Below the pieces are notes generated by a model. It had not been told where the DNA came from and searched no databases. It was given only the letters and a program-made list of their open reading frames with translations. Below are positions 11,362 to 23,077 of a DNA stretch of 64,000 nucleotides, in pieces (position 1 is the stretch's first letter; the number at the start of each line of letters is the position of its first letter). Both the position numbers and the translations under genes were made by a program. The DNA comes from Sciurus carolinensis (Eukaryota > Chordata > Mammalia > Rodentia > Sciuridae): NCBI RefSeq assembly GCF_902686445.1, contig NC_062227.1:23180777-23244776 (forward strand), in the 5' to 3' direction.

Positions 11362-11958
11362 TGCTATGGTTCAAATGTGACTTGAGTCTGTCACCCAGAG
11401 GTTTGTGTGCTGGAAGTTGAGTCCCCATTGTGGCTGGGTTGAGGAGGGGCCTAGGGCTGGGGTTGTGGCTCAGTGGTAGCGTTTGCCTAGCAAGGGTGAG
11501 GCCCTGGGATTGATCCTCAGCACCACATAAAAATGAAATAAAGGTATGTGTCCACCCACAACTAAAATATTAAAACAACAAAAAGGAGGCAGGGCCTAGT
11601 GAAAGGTAATTAGGTCATTGGAGTCTTCAATCTTTTAAAGGATTAATGTAGTTCTTGTGGGGCCCCATTTAGTTCCTGCAAGGTTGAGTTGTTTTAAAAA
11701 GAGCTCCCAGTTAGTTCCTCCAACAGTTCTTTTGAAGAGAGCAAACCTGGCTGGTGAGTCCCTTTTGTCCCCTGTCTCTCCACGTGATCTCTTCTCCTTG
11801 TGCCTTCTACCATGGAGTCCTCTCCAGGGGCCAAATAGGAGGAACTGCCCAATCTTGGACTGTCAGCCTCCCAAACTGTAAGTTAAATAAACCTCTTTTC
11901 TTTATATAATATGCAGACACAGGTATTTTGATATTGCAACAAAAATGGACTAAAACAC
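11362..11958 (+). mobile_element. MaLR-type LTR interrupted by an ID SINE
   Basis: It opens TGCTATGGTTCAAATGTGAC and continues with the MaLR pattern (GGTAATTAGGTCATTGGAG, CAGCCTCCCAAACTGTAAGT, AAATAAACCTCTTT), closing GGACTAAAACACA. The ID insertion at 11454-11584 splits it. TG and CA ends are visible. It is a solo LTR with no internal region. Confidence 0.8.
11454..11584 (+). mobile_element. ID SINE inside an LTR
   Basis: The body reads GGGCTGGGGTTGTGGCTCAG, then GTAGCGTTTGCCTAGCAAGG and CTCAGCACCACATAAAAATG, with an A-rich tail. The internal promoter A-box region (TGGCTCAGTGG) is intact. GAGG(A/CA)GGGCCTAG flanks both sides as a diverged TSD. Confidence 0.9.
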
Positions 11959-12247
11959 AGTAGGAAGGGGCCTCAGGGTCTTCATTCAGCTGCATGGGAA
12001 GCCAGACGCCATGTGGCTGATCCATAGTCTCCGACTTGGTCCCTGCTGACCCGATAGGACAATCTGGTCTGATCTTCCTTTCTAGCCTATTGTGTAATAA
12101 ACTGGGTTGGAGCAGAGAGATAGGCTGAGAGGCTCTTTCAGGCTAACCTTCACATGTCTAGCATGTGCCAGGTACTGTGTAGAGTTCCTGTGTGAAGAAA
12201 GTCTTCAACCCCACAATCCTGTCCAACATAACAATAACTATCACTAA

Positions 12248-12455
12248 CACTTTTTAAGTGAGTGCTTACTATGTGCTATCTTGGATTCTTTACCTGTACT
12301 ATCAAATCCTCAAAACCATGTTACGTTGATTCTATTGTTATCCTCACTTTATAGATAAGGAAACCAAGACCCAGAAAGCCTAGGTAAAGTATCAAGATTT
12401 CATAGACAGCCAGTGAGGACAGAGTCCAGACTCAGGCAGTTCAGGCAACACAGTT
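12248..12455 (-). repeat. MIR SINE
   Basis: On the plus strand it reads as reversed MIR: GTGCTTACTATGTGCTATC, CCTCACTTTATAGATAAGGA, CAGCCAGTGAGGACAGAG and CCAGACTCAGGCAGTTCAGG. Nearly the whole element is present. Confidence 0.8.
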
Positions 12456-13116
12456 TACTCTTAGCCCCAGAATTAAGTGGTATGACTATTTCTTGGTTCA
12501 GTATGTTAGGAAACTGAAGTTCCGAGAGAATACTAGACTCAAGAGAGAGCTAAAGGGAACATCCTGTGTACACCTGGAGTTCCCTATATGTCAGTCTGCT
12601 TCCAAGTTTCTCTTTTTTATAAGGACACCAGTGATACTGGATTAAAGCCCACACTAACTTTTACCTTGGAGAGGCTGTATTTCCAATTAAGGCTATAATC
12701 TTTGGTACTAGGAGGAGATTCTGAAGACAGGATACCTTGATTCTAACTGTGGAGAATTTCCTGGTTACCTCTATTGATTGGAGTAAGCTGCTAGAAGTTG
12801 TTCTGAAGAGAAAACAGCTGTTGGCTGCTTTCATTGACAGATGTGGGAACCCATCTTAACCAGGGAACACTCAGTAGCAAGATGCATCCATCTAACAGAT
12901 ATTGAGCCATTTATGTGCCCTTTCTACAAGGGCAAAGGATATAATGGCAAACAAGGTGGATGCAGTTCCTTCCCTCACAGTGTGATTTAATAAACAGGTG
13001 CACGCACACACAGTACAAGAAACACAAAAAGTTAGTCATGTCAAGCATGATGAAGAAAAAAGAATTGTCCACTCGCCAGAACTTGAAAATAGATGAACGG
13101 TTGAATTAAACTCTGT
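12456..13116. other. Unassigned, with an old repeat remnant
   Basis: 12885-13075 (ATTGAGCCATTTATGTGCCC, ATAATGGCAAACAAGGTGGA) resembles an ancient mammalian interspersed repeat of the L2 or similar type, which I cannot name firmly. The rest shows nothing. Confidence 0.35.
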
Positions 13117-13130
13117 GAGAATGCCTCATT

Positions 13131-13341
13131 AAAAAAAAAAAAAAAAAAAAATTATTTCAATTCATTGTACACAAATGGGGTACAACTGTTGTTTCTCTGG
13201 TTGTACATGGAGTCGCACCATTTGTGTGATCATACATGTACATAGGGCAAAGATGTCTGTATCATTCTGCTATTTTTCCTTCCCCCTACCTCTCCCCACC
13301 CCTCTTTTTCCTCTATACAATCCATCCTTCCTCCATTCTTG
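13131..13341 (-). mobile_element. Short L1 3' UTR insertion with an A-run on the unexpected side
   Basis: It is flanked by a perfect 14-base TSD, GAGAATGCCTCATT (13117-13130 and 13342-13355). The body is antisense to a L1 3' UTR (ATTCATTGTACACAAATGGG onward), matched by the twin-primed copy near 58.4 kb. An antisense copy should open with a T-run; this one opens with about 22 A's. Confidence 0.7.
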
Positions 13342-13355
13342 GAGAATGCCTCATT

Positions 13356-13885
13356 TTGTTGACTTCAGTACCAAAAATAATGCTTGTCTTAAAGTTTAAT
13401 GTTTGGTAACAAATTCTGCTAGAGAAACATCTTGTTTTCACATGTAGGGAAGGTCTGTATGTTTGGATCTGTTCATACTTGAAAAATTTGTATCATTAAA
13501 AAAAAGTCTGTTTCTAAAGAAAAAACATGGGGCTAATCTACAAAAATGTGATACAAAACAGTTCAAAATTGCTTTCTACAGTTTCATTAGAAATTAAGAT
13601 GACTAAGCATTATTTTAAGTCTAAATGGTCATTAACACCAGGAACAACAGCTCCTTTTACAAATAAATGAAATGTGTTTTTGGTGGGTGAAGCTATAAAG
13701 TATGAAAATTGTGTTTAAGAAAAATATGCTTTGACTTAAAGTAGAATCGTTATTAAAAACATGAAGGGAACAATAATAACTGGAGGAATATAAGAAGGTT
13801 GTAGAAAGTTTGTGAAAGATAAGTACTTTTAAAGGAATTTTGTCAAGTTGGTTACAAATAGAAAGGAATTTGTTTATTTATTTAA
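13356..13885. other. AT-rich, no gene recognised
   Basis: No repeat or coding frame could be named. Confidence 0.45.
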
Positions 13886-13887
13886 TC

Positions 13888-13946
13888 AAACTTAGGGTCT
13901 TATACATGCTAGGCAAGTACTCTGCCACTGATCTAAACCCCAAACC
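13888..13946 (-). mobile_element. ID-like SINE remnant
   Basis: TATACATGCTAGGCAAGTAC, then TCTGCCACTGATCTAAACCC is the reverse complement of a tRNA/ID core (GCTCAGTGG, TTGCCTAGCA). Confidence 0.55.
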
Positions 13947-13989
13947 CCATGTTCTTATTTTGATCAAGAATTTTGAACCCTTATTTCTG

Positions 13990-14655
13990 ACAAGTTTTCT
14001 AAAATCAAATTCTAAACTTGGAATGGAACCACCATTTGACCCAGTTATCCCACTTCTTGGTATATACCCAAAGGACTTAAAATCAGCATACTGGAGTGAC
14101 ACAGCCACATCAATGTTTATAGCAACTTAATTCACAGTAGCTAAGTTATGGAACTAACCTAGGTGCCCTTCCACAAATGAATGGATAAAGAAAATGTGGC
14201 ACATATATACAGTAGAATACTACTCAGCCATAAAGAATAATGGAATTATGGCATTTGTCTGTAAATGGATGGAGCTGGAGACTGTCATGCTATGTGAAAT
14301 GAGCCAATACCCCAAAACCAAAAGCTGAATGTTCTCTTTGTTATGTGGATGCTGACTCACAATGGGCAAGAGGGTTGGAAGAGGGAGAAGGGGAGGTTTA
14401 CCAGATTGGACAGGGTGGAGTTAGGGGAAGGGAGGAGGTTGGGAATGGGAAAGACAGTGAACTTACCTATGTTCATATATGAATACAGGACTAGTGTAAC
14501 TCCACATCATGTAGAACCCCACAAATGGGAAATTATACTCCATGTATATATGATATGTCAAAATACATTCTACTGTCATGTATAACTAAAAGGAGCAAAT
14601 ACAAATATTAAAAAAAGAATAAAGATAATAATAAAATAAATAAAAAAATTTTAAA
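13990..14655 (+). mobile_element. 5'-truncated LINE-1, ORF2 3' end, 3' UTR and A-rich tail
   Basis: It enters in the C-terminal ORF2 region (CCAGTTATCCCACTTCTTGG, then ACCCAAAGGACTTAAAATCA and AATACTACTCAGCCATAAAG). It then runs through a G-rich 3' UTR (AGAGGGAGAAGGGGAGG) to GTATAACTAAAAGGAGCAAA and an A-rich tail. It is closely similar to the copy at 55662-56899, so the two may share a subfamily. Confidence 0.85.
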
Positions 14656-15489
14656 AATTGTAAGTTTTTTTGGCCTTGAACTATACTTTGGGACATTCCA
14701 GAAGAGTCCCTAGAGCATCTTAAGGAGAGATATTAAGTGAAGCCTACTTGAAATGTTAAATTGTATGGGAAGCATTGTCAAATAAGTGATGCTGGATCTT
14801 CATTGTGTTTCTATGGATGTAAAAATGGATCCAAAATTGTGAAAAATTCATAGATGTCTAATAGTCCTGGGATAATGGCTTTGGTTATACTTCTAGTTAC
14901 TGTTTCAGTGTTGTGTGGTAAGGAAATGACCAAGTTTCCTTGTCAACTGCATCTTTACTGTAATGAAATCTTAACAAATCTTTAGTCATGACTATTCAGA
15001 TCTTGTCATTTTCACAGATGGTTAATTGTTTCCTCTGGTCTGAAGTGTCAGTCTTAGAGGAGACTCCTGGGAAGTACAGGTTTTTGATAACTTTGAGATC
15101 ACATCATTGGACTCCAGTGGAGTTCAGTCTAATGGAATCCACATCATCTAGAACTCTAATGGAGAGACTGATCACAAGATTGCCAATCCACCACCACTAG
15201 ACAGAAGAGGAAGTGGTTGAATCCACTGGAAATGCTCTGGGATAGCCAATGCCAAGATTGTTCGGATGTGTGATTTGAATAAACTCTTTAAGTTTGATTC
15301 AAACTAAATTGCATATGGTGGCCTGTTTAATGGACAGAACTATACACCTGAGTTGGAGAAACAAAACTGGTATTAAAAAGGAGGTAAATTCAGTGTTCAG
15401 TGTGGAGTTATAGAGGGCTTGGAAAGCTGCCTGATCTTTCCTGAATCTTTAAAGCGCCCGTTACCAAGTTCTGATTCTTTGTGTGTTTT
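14656..15489. other. No gene recognised
   Basis: A 70-codon plus-strand frame at 14988-15200 has no recognisable homology. No repeat could be named. Confidence 0.4.
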
Positions 15490-15729
15490 TGTGAGACATA
15501 ATATTAGTACATAGTTATGAGAACAATATGATAATTCAACACATACAACATGTAATGATCAAATCAAGGTAATAAGTCTTTCTATCTTGAACAATAATCC
15601 CTTCTATGTGTTGGGAACTTTCATACTCTTTTCTAGTTATGCTGAAGTATATCATTGTGATAGAAAATAGCTACTAGATGATACCACAGAAAACCAGAAT
15701 GAATTATTTCCATTTTGGTGTTCTTTATC

Positions 15730-15777
15730 TCCTTTATCTAACTTTTTCTCTTCTCCTTTATCTAACTTTTTCTCTTC
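15730..15777 (+). repeat. 24-bp tandem duplication in L1
   Basis: TCCTTTATCTAACTTTTTCT plus CTTC occurs twice in perfect tandem (15730-15753 and 15754-15777). Confidence 0.95.
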
Positions 15778-16309
15778 TCCTCCCCCTGCCCTTCCTAGTC
15801 TCTAGTGACCACGATTTTGTTAATCTATGAGGCTGACATTTTAGTTTCTACAAATGTATGAGAATATGCATTTGTCTTTTGGCTTATGGCTTATTTCACT
15901 TAATGTAATGTTTCTTTACTTCCATCCATGTAGCTTCAAATGACAGGATTTCATCCTTTTTATGGTTGAATAATATTCCATTGTATGTGTGTGGGTGAGT
16001 ATAGATCAGATTTTCTTGTCCATTAAACTACTGATGGACTCCTAAGCTATTAATCTATTCATGGATAACTTGCTAGTGTGACTAGTGCAGCAGTAAAAAT
16101 GGGAGTAGATATCTCTTGGATATAAATTCTTTTGGATATACACCCAGTAAAGGGATTTGCTGTATCATATGGTAGCTCTATTTCTCTTAAAGGAATCTCC
16201 ATACTATTTTCCATAGTGGCTGCACTGCACTAATTTACATTTCCACTGATAGAGTTCAGAGTTCCACTTTCTCCACATCCTCCTCAGCATTTATTTTGTC
16301 TTGTTTCTT

Positions 16310-16543
16310 TTTCTTTTTCTTTTTCTTTTTCTTTTTGGGGGGTGGTGGTTACCAGGGATTGAACTTGGGGCACTTGACCACTGAGTCACATCCCCAGTCC
16401 TATTTTGTATTTTATTTAGAGACAGGGTCTCACTGAGTTGCTTAGTGCTTCTCTAAGTGATTGAGGCTGGCTTTGAACTCACCATCCTCCTGTCTCAGCC
16501 TCCTGAGTTGCTGGGATTACAGGCATGTGCCACTGTGCCTGGG
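16310..16543 (-). mobile_element. Composite B1/ID SINE in L1 with perfect TSD
   Basis: The reverse complement carries the full composite SINE. On plus it reads GAACTTGGGGCACTTGACCA, GAGACAGGGTCTCACTGAG and GGGATTACAGGCATGTGCCA. The poly-T side has become a (CTTTTT)n repeat. A perfect 14-base TSD, TTGTCTTGTTTCTT, lies at 16296-16309 and 16544-16557. Confidence 0.95.
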
Positions 16544-17000
16544 TTGTCTTGTTTCTTAATAGCCATTCTAACTGGGGTGAGATGATATCTCCTGGTTTTG
16601 ATTTTCATTTCTCTGATTAGTGACATTCAGCATTTTTTCATACACTTGTTGGTCATTTGTACATCCAAGAAATATTCATTCAGATTCTTAACTCATTTTA
16701 ATTGGATAATTTTGAGTTGCTTATATATTTTGGTAAATCTCTTGTTGGCTAATTCATTTGCAATTATTTTCCTTTCATTTTGTAGGTTGTTTGTATATTT
16801 CCTTTGCTGTAAAGAGATCTTTTTGTTTGCTATAATTTACTTTTTCTCTCTCTACTTTTGTTGCCTATGTTTTTGGAGTCCTATCAAAAGATTATTTACC
16901 TACACTATACTTATGTCTTGAACTATTTATTTATTTATTTATTTTTAATGCAACTTCACAATTCCAGAGTTCTTACATTTAGGACTTTGATCCATCTTTG

Positions 17001-17001
<1 letters not shown>

Positions 17002-17033
<32 letters not shown>
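17002..17033 (+). repeat. (GT)n microsatellite
   Basis: About 16 GT units within the L1. Confidence 0.95.
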
Positions 17034-17034
<1 letters not shown>

Positions 17035-17515
17035 TGAGAGGATGTGGCTCTAGTTTCATTCTTTTGCATGTCCAGAGTTGCAGCATACACTGTTTGTTGA
17101 AGGGACTGTCCTTTTTCCAATATATGTTCTTGGTGCCTTTGTCAAATCAGTTGACTGTAGGTATTAAGATTTATTTCTCAGTTCTTTGTTCTGTTCCATT
17201 GATCTGTTTTTATGCCAGTGCCAAGCTGTTCTGGTTACTATAATTTTAGTACATTTAGGTCAGGTATTGTGATACTTACAGCTTTGCGGTTTGGTTTTTT
17301 GTTTTCCTTTTCTCACTCCCACACCTCAGGATTGCTTTGGTTATTCTAGGGCTTCTGTGGTTCTACATGAATTATAGGATTGTCTTTCCTATTTCTGTGA
17401 AGAATGTCTGATATGTTGATGGGGATGACATTGAATCTATAGTGCAGTCATCTTAATATTAATCCAATCCATGAACATAGGCTATCTTTCCTTCTTCTGC
17501 GTGTCCTCTATAATT

Positions 17516-17925
17516 TCTGTACCCTGTAACTTATCATAGGGTAGACAAAAGAATACAAATCAGGAAAAATATTGGTGTGGTGACTGTTTAGAGAGTAACT
17601 GCTCTTTAATTCCACCCAACTGCAGTAAAGCGTCAGGGCCTCACACTTTGGGTCCATACACCTGTGCAGACTGTAAGGTAAAACTGACTGGGGAAAAGCT
17701 TCCCTGGAAGCAGAGGACATATTAAGATGGGGACAGCTTTGTCCAAGATGTCAGAACAAAACTTTGAGCAGGAAAATGCAACTCTTAACCCTCTTAATTT
17801 TTCCTTGTGCTCATCTTTTGCACTTGACAGGATTAGTGTAGACACTTGTTCTCACTGCTGGTTTCATTAATCTTGTTTTGGATGAATAGGAAGGAATCTG
17901 AAGATGCTAATAATTTTGTTGAGTA
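17516..17925. other. No gene recognised
   Basis: Two minus-strand frames (17508-17845) match nothing I know. Confidence 0.4.
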
Positions 17926-17930
17926 TGGGT

Positions 17931-18366
17931 TGTTATGGTTGGGATGTGAAGTGCCCCCAAAGCTCATGTGTGAGATAGTGCAAGAAGGTTCAGAGGAGAA
18001 ATAATTGGGTTGTAAGAGTTTTAACCCAATCAGTGATTGATCCTCTAATAGGGATTAACTGAGTGTTAACTGAAGTGGTAGGGTATGACTGGAGGAGGTG
18101 GGAATTAGGGTGTGGCTTTAGGGTATATATTTGTATCTGGCAAGTGGAGACCTCTCTCTCTGCTTCCTGATCAATATGTGAGCCACTTCCCTCTGCCACA
18201 CTCTTTCACCATGATGTCCTGCCTCATCTCAAACTCCAAGGAATGGAACTGGCCTTCTATAGACTAAGACCTCTGAAACCATGAGCCCTTAAAAAAACCC
18301 TTTCCTCCTCTACAGTTGTGCTGGTTGGGTAATTTAGTCACAGCAGCAAGAAAGCTGACTAAAACA
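17931..18366 (+). mobile_element. Solo MaLR-type LTR, complete, perfect TSD
   Basis: It runs TGTTATGGTTGGGATGTGAA to GCTGACTAAAACA, 436 bases, flanked by a perfect 5-base TSD TGGGT (17926-17930 and 18367-18371). A poly(A)-signal-like AAAAAAACCC lies near its 3' end. This is the best-preserved member of the LTR family in the window. Confidence 0.9.
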
Positions 18367-18371
18367 TGGGT

Positions 18372-18804
18372 CAAAATATTTGTTATTTAGAGACTCAGTT
18401 CCAAGGAAAATAGCAGGTTATTTGGTTAGACTGGGTGGACTCCTCACCTAGCTTCTTTACTGATCTGACTTTTAGTTGGTTTGGTATGAGGCTAAGGAAC
18501 ACATTCCCAATTCTTGGTATTATCTTACTGATAAATATAAGTCTCCCCAGTGAACTTAATTCTTGAGTTCTTAAGTGTTTATGTTGTTTATGTGCAATTA
18601 TCTGATGAATGTTACATGATCTCTCTTTGGCTGGAATGGTAAGAACTCAAAGAAATGCATGATCATGAGAAGAGCATATCCTATCAGTGATAGAGCAGGA
18701 CTAGAAACTCAGGATGATTTATAACTAAGAGTGTCACTGAGGCCCTAAGTGTTGACCAAATTCTTACTCAGAGAAGAGTGACCAAAAGCAGTGACAGGGG
18801 GAAT
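18372..18804. other. No gene recognised
   Basis: Nothing nameable between two LTRs. Confidence 0.4.
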
Positions 18805-19185
18805 TGTTAAAAGTTGTGGAAGGCCATGGGTTTGGACTGGACACACTTCATTGAGCCCAACAGACCTAAAGGACCTAACTGAATGAAATCTGACCACAGT
18901 TGAGTTTTGACTGGTCCTATAAGACCCGATAGCCTGTTCACTGATTAAGCTGTGAAAAACTACCTAGTTGGGCTGTAACTGATTGGTTGATCACTGAGCC
19001 GTGGCCAATTAAGTGTTCTAAGCCTCACTTTTGTTTTCCTGTACATGCTGTTTGATCACATTCTCTCGAGTTCTTAGGACCTGCTCTGGTTCTGGGAGTT
19101 GCCCAGTTTGTGGATCATTTTCATTTTGCTTTGCTAAAATAAACCTTACTAAACTTAATTGGTCTAAGGAATTTTCCTCCTAACA
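18805..19185 (+). mobile_element. Probable solo LTR of another retroviral class
   Basis: It has TGTTAAAAG and CCTAACA ends, and a late U3/R-like AAATAAACCTTACTAAAC following TTTGCTTTGCT, which resembles class I (gammaretrovirus-like) LTRs. No TSD could be confirmed and no internal region is present. Confidence 0.45.
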
Positions 19186-20034
19186 AGTATATCCAGGATT
19201 TGGTGATTTCTTGGACTTTGGTTTGCCTTTCTAGGCATGGGATGGGCAGTTCTTATTATTGCTTTGTGGTGTCTTCTTTTGAGTCCTATATAGCACTTGG
19301 CTGTTGCTTTGCAAAAAATAAAATAAAACAAAAAACACATGCTAACATCAAACGTACACCCCACTGCTGTGTCCATGCTCATTACATACACACTTTTTTT
19401 CATTTCAAGGCTGAATCGTAGTGTAACACTTTTAAGGATATTTAAAAGCAGCAATTAAACTCATTGTGTATGGTACCAGTAGTGCCCATTAAAGTGACAG
19501 CCATATAAAGTATTTTGTTCAAGTAAGCACATGCATAGTGAACATCTATGGCAGGTTGTTATACCTGTCACCTGCCTGTCAATGATTGTAAGAAACATCC
19601 CTATCAGAATCCTAAAATGTTCATCTTAGAGTTGGCTCAGTATGGCAGTTACCTGCCTGACATATAAGCTTGTATTAACAAAAAATGGGAGAGGAGCCAC
19701 ACAGGGGAACAGGAGGAGGAGGTTGGTGGGTCTAGTCTGCCCTTTAGAATCAGCTGGAGACTTTAAAAAAAGCCAATGCCCAGGACACATTCCTATAGAT
19801 TATTATAATAGGTCTGGAATGAGCTCACTGCATCATATTTTACTATTTTAAATACTCCTCAACTGATTTGTAGAATGTCTCCAGGGTCTGGGGCAGTTGA
19901 CTTTGAGTTTCTTAGAAGAAGAGTGCCTGCTACCAGGGCTTCCCTGCAGCAGAACCACCAAGGAATCCTCACAGCTCTAGCCTCTCTGGATTTCCTGACC
20001 AAGGGAGAGAGGAGACTCTCCCTATTCCCCACTG
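19186..20034. other. No gene recognised
   Basis: Short frames on both strands only; no repeat named. Confidence 0.4.
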
Positions 20035-20383
20035 TGTGGGGGACCAAGGGAGAGTGTCACAGGTGTCTCTGTGTTGTAGAGTTTCCAGGAAAAGAGGGTC
20101 TTATTCTGGAACCCCAACCTCCAAAAGGACTATTCTTCAGATGCTGTGCATTTCTTGTCTATTCTCCTCTCCCTGCGTGGCTATGTTTGCACCCAACCAT
20201 TGGTACCCACCTGCACATGTGCTTCTCCCTGGAAAATATCCCCCAGATAAAAATGCCTGGATATGAGATCCAGATTGAGCACACTGCTACACACTCATGG
20301 GCAGCTCAGCTGAGGTTCAGCACCAGCTTGAGGTTATATCCAGTCTGACCTAGATTTCCTGCTAAAATAAATTTGTAGCAACA
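20035..20383 (+). mobile_element. Possible solo LTR
   Basis: TGTGGGGGACCAAGGG at the left, CCCAGATAAAAATGCC in the middle and AAATAAATTTGTAGCAACA at the right suggest an LTR of about 350 bases. A 157-codon plus frame (19875-20348) crosses its left edge and so is unlikely to be a gene. No TSD was found. Confidence 0.35.
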
Positions 20384-21338
20384 CTTCTCATCTTCAGTGG
20401 ACAACATTGGTTGATCCTGGCACTCTGTGGCAGATCCTGGCACTCTGTGGCAGATCCTGGCTGATAACAGCTGCCACTGCAACTGGAATTGCCCTGAGGA
20501 TGAGGTCTGCACCCACTGTGCCCAGAAGTCCATCCTGCCTCATTGAAATACAGGCAAGTTCAACTGGAAATAAGGATCTGCTGGTTCCCTGAGTCCCCCT
20601 TCTGGGAAAGTTGGAGAGGGTTTTTGCTGAAGCGTGTCTGGCTGGGGCTTGTGGTTAAAGCTGACAGGGATCAGATGCAAGAAGCAAGCACTGGGGAGAG
20701 TCTCTCCAGTGGAAGGAAGATTTTCTGCTTCTTGTCTGGTCATGTTTTCCTCTGCATGTCAGCTGTCCCTAATCCACTCTGTGTCCAAAAGGAGCACCAT
20801 CGTGCTCCAACTTCCCAAATCCCTTGGAGATACTGTGGGAACACATAGAATTATCTTCCTGCTGTCATGCTCTGTTTTAGGAAAGTTTCCAAACCAGACA
20901 TATAGTTTTATGGCATTGTCGCATCAGAAGAATCACGTACACATATGTTTCAACCATTCTCTGATGTGGAAAGTTTTGATTTTCAACTTTTGGGGAAGAA
21001 ATGAATGATCTGGAACTGATGAATATATGGTCTAAGGATGAGCTTCAGGGGTTTCCATAGAAATGATAAATATCATGTTTGTGAGTGCATGTACATGTTT
21101 TTAAATGGAAAAACTGGATTCTCAAATGGGTTGGTGGCCCCTCCTCCAAAAGGTCCAGCACTCTTCTGTATGTAGGAAACTTTGTTTGATCTTGGAATTT
21201 TGTCTTTCACATTGACTTTAGATTTGTCTTGCTTAGGTAGTGTCACAGAATTTATTCAGGGGTCACAGTGGAATCTAATGTCAGTCACTGAGGAGCATAA
21301 ATTAGATATAGATGAGAATGAAAAATAAAAATGTAAGG
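20384..21338. other. No gene recognised; small tandem repeat
   Basis: A 20-base unit GATCCTGGCACTCTGTGGCA repeats 2.4 times at 20413-20460. Overlapping open frames at 20540-21008 on both strands have no known match. Confidence 0.4.
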
Positions 21339-21339
21339 A

Positions 21340-21835
21340 TTACAATATAAAAACAAATTCTTGAGGCCAATAGCAGCATTATTTACAATAACTAAAAGGT
21401 GGGAACAACATAAGTGTTCAGGGGTGGATGAATGGATAAAGAAAATGTCATGTGTTCATATGATGGAAAATTATTCAGCCTTAAAAGGGGAGGAAATTCT
21501 GACACATGCTACAATATGGATGAAACTTGAGGACATCATGCTAAGTGAAGTTAGCCACAAAAGGACAAATATTTCACCTATGTGAGGGACCTAGAGTAGT
21601 CAAATTCATAGAGACAGAGTGAAAGGCTGGTTATCAGGGCCTGGGAGTGGGGGATGGGGCCTCAGTGTTCAATGGGTGCACAGTTTCAGTTGGGGAAGAT
21701 GATAATTTCTGGAGATGAATGGATGTGACAGTTCTGCAACAATGCGAAGATACCCAATGCCACTGAATTATACACTTACAAATGTTAAAATGGAAAATTT
21801 TATCTTATGTATATCTTACCCTAATATAAAAAGAT
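21340..21835 (+). mobile_element. Old LINE-1 3' end
   Basis: It carries late ORF2 and 3' UTR landmarks of an ancient L1: AATAGCAGCATTATTTACAA, GGATGAATGGATAAAGAAAA, AAAATTATTCAGCCTTAAAA, then GAATTATACACTTACAAATG and AAATTTTATCTTATGTATAT. It is more diverged than the L1 copies at 14 and 56 kb. Confidence 0.8.
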
Positions 21836-22689
21836 GCCATGAGGCCAATGTCAAAATACCAGAGTCTTATGTGTAATTAATGAATTATAAACTTGTCTAT
21901 AAGTTTTATAGCAGCCAAGTCTGAAGGCTCTTTCCTTCAAGAGTGAGGGACTTACTTGACTTTTGAAGTGAAACACATTCTTATAATGGCCACTTAAGTA
22001 CCGACAATTAAAACCAATACCTATTACACGGTCATTTAGATGTGTGACAATTTTCTAATGCTTTTATCAGCTAATAAGATCAGAAAGAGAGGTGAATTAT
22101 GTTTAACTGACATACGTACTTTAAAAGGAGGGTAATAACCGATAAATTGGTGTTTTATGAAATAAAGACATTGAGTTAGCATGCAGAAGGGGAGGAGATG
22201 GGCAGATGGATATGGACCCCTCATTAAGTCATCAGATGAGCAGAAAGTCAAACCTCTTGACTCAGGTTCATCATGCATAACAAAAACCCAATAGTTTTCC
22301 AGCATCAAGAGAATTTCTTTGGCCTGGGGAAGGCTTTACTAACTAGCCAGGAGCCTTTAGGTCTGATACATACCCTGGAAGGGTGCAGCCACCCACATGT
22401 GTTCCCCTGAATGGCACATTCTCTTGCCAGGCAGATTAGAGAAGCTCCACAGGAAAGCCACAGGCTGCAATTCCAGAGTTGCTTGACTCCACCATGAAGT
22501 ACGTGGAGGGTGCCAATTTTCCCATGCCTGAGTGATTATTTCTCTAGTCCTGGAACCTGCTGGGGTTGGGTTGATGAGGGGAGCTCTGGGCTGATTTCTA
22601 ATGTTACCAACTCATCCTTCCTGTGGATGGCAGGTAGGCCTAGTGTCCTCCTGGAGCATCAGACATCTGCTCTCCCAAGGAGGTCCCAC
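21836..22689. other. No gene recognised
   Basis: A 90-codon minus frame at 22036-22308 has no known match; no repeat identified. Confidence 0.4.
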
Positions 22690-23077
22690 TGTGGTTTGGA
22701 CATAGTTTGAGTATGTCCTCCAGAGTTTCGTGTGCTGGAAGCTTGGTCCCAGTGTGGCAGTGTTGAGGTGGTAGAGTCTTCAAGACGCAGGCTACTGGGA
22801 GATAATTAGGTCATTGGGTTACTACCCTTGGAAGGGATCAATGCTGGTCTCTTGGAATGAGTTAGTTCTCAAGAGACAGAGCTATTCTACAGTGAGATCA
22901 CCCCATGTTGATCTCTTCTGCATTTTCTGGCTTCCTTTCCATTTCCCTGCCCCGTTGTGATGCAGCCAGGGGCTCCTCACCAGGATGCTGACGCCATGCT
23001 GTTTGGAGCCTCCAACCACTAGAATTGTGAGCCAGCTTCAGGTATTTTGCTCTACCCACACTACATGAACTAATATG
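22690..23077 (+). mobile_element. MaLR-type LTR
   Basis: It follows the MaLR plan: GAGTATGTCCTCCAGAGTTT, GGAGATAATTAGGTCATTGG, GAGTTAGTTCTCAAGAGACA and CCTCCAACCACTAGAATTGT, then CAGGTATTTTGCTCTACCC. Its closest partner here is the LTR at 11362-11958. Confidence 0.75.

Larger units (their letters stand above)
15490..17515 (-). mobile_element. LINE-1, ORF2 C-terminal half and 3' UTR
   Basis: The plus strand is antisense L1. It starts with 3' UTR-like sequence (CATGTAATGATCAAATCAAG). Next come the well-known antisense ORF2 words CATTTCCACTGATAGAG, CATTCTAACTGGGGTGAGAT, GATCTGTTTTTATGCCAGTG and TTGAATCTATAGTGC. The copy ends before the RT core. It is broken by a SINE (16310-16543), a (CTTTTT)n tract and a GT microsatellite. 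Confidence 0.85.

Noticed and set aside
14988..15200. 70-codon plus frame considered as a retrocopy
   Set aside because: No recognised protein, no poly(A) tail or TSD.
19875..20348. 157-codon plus frame
   Set aside because: It crosses the edge of a probable LTR and has no domain that I recognise.
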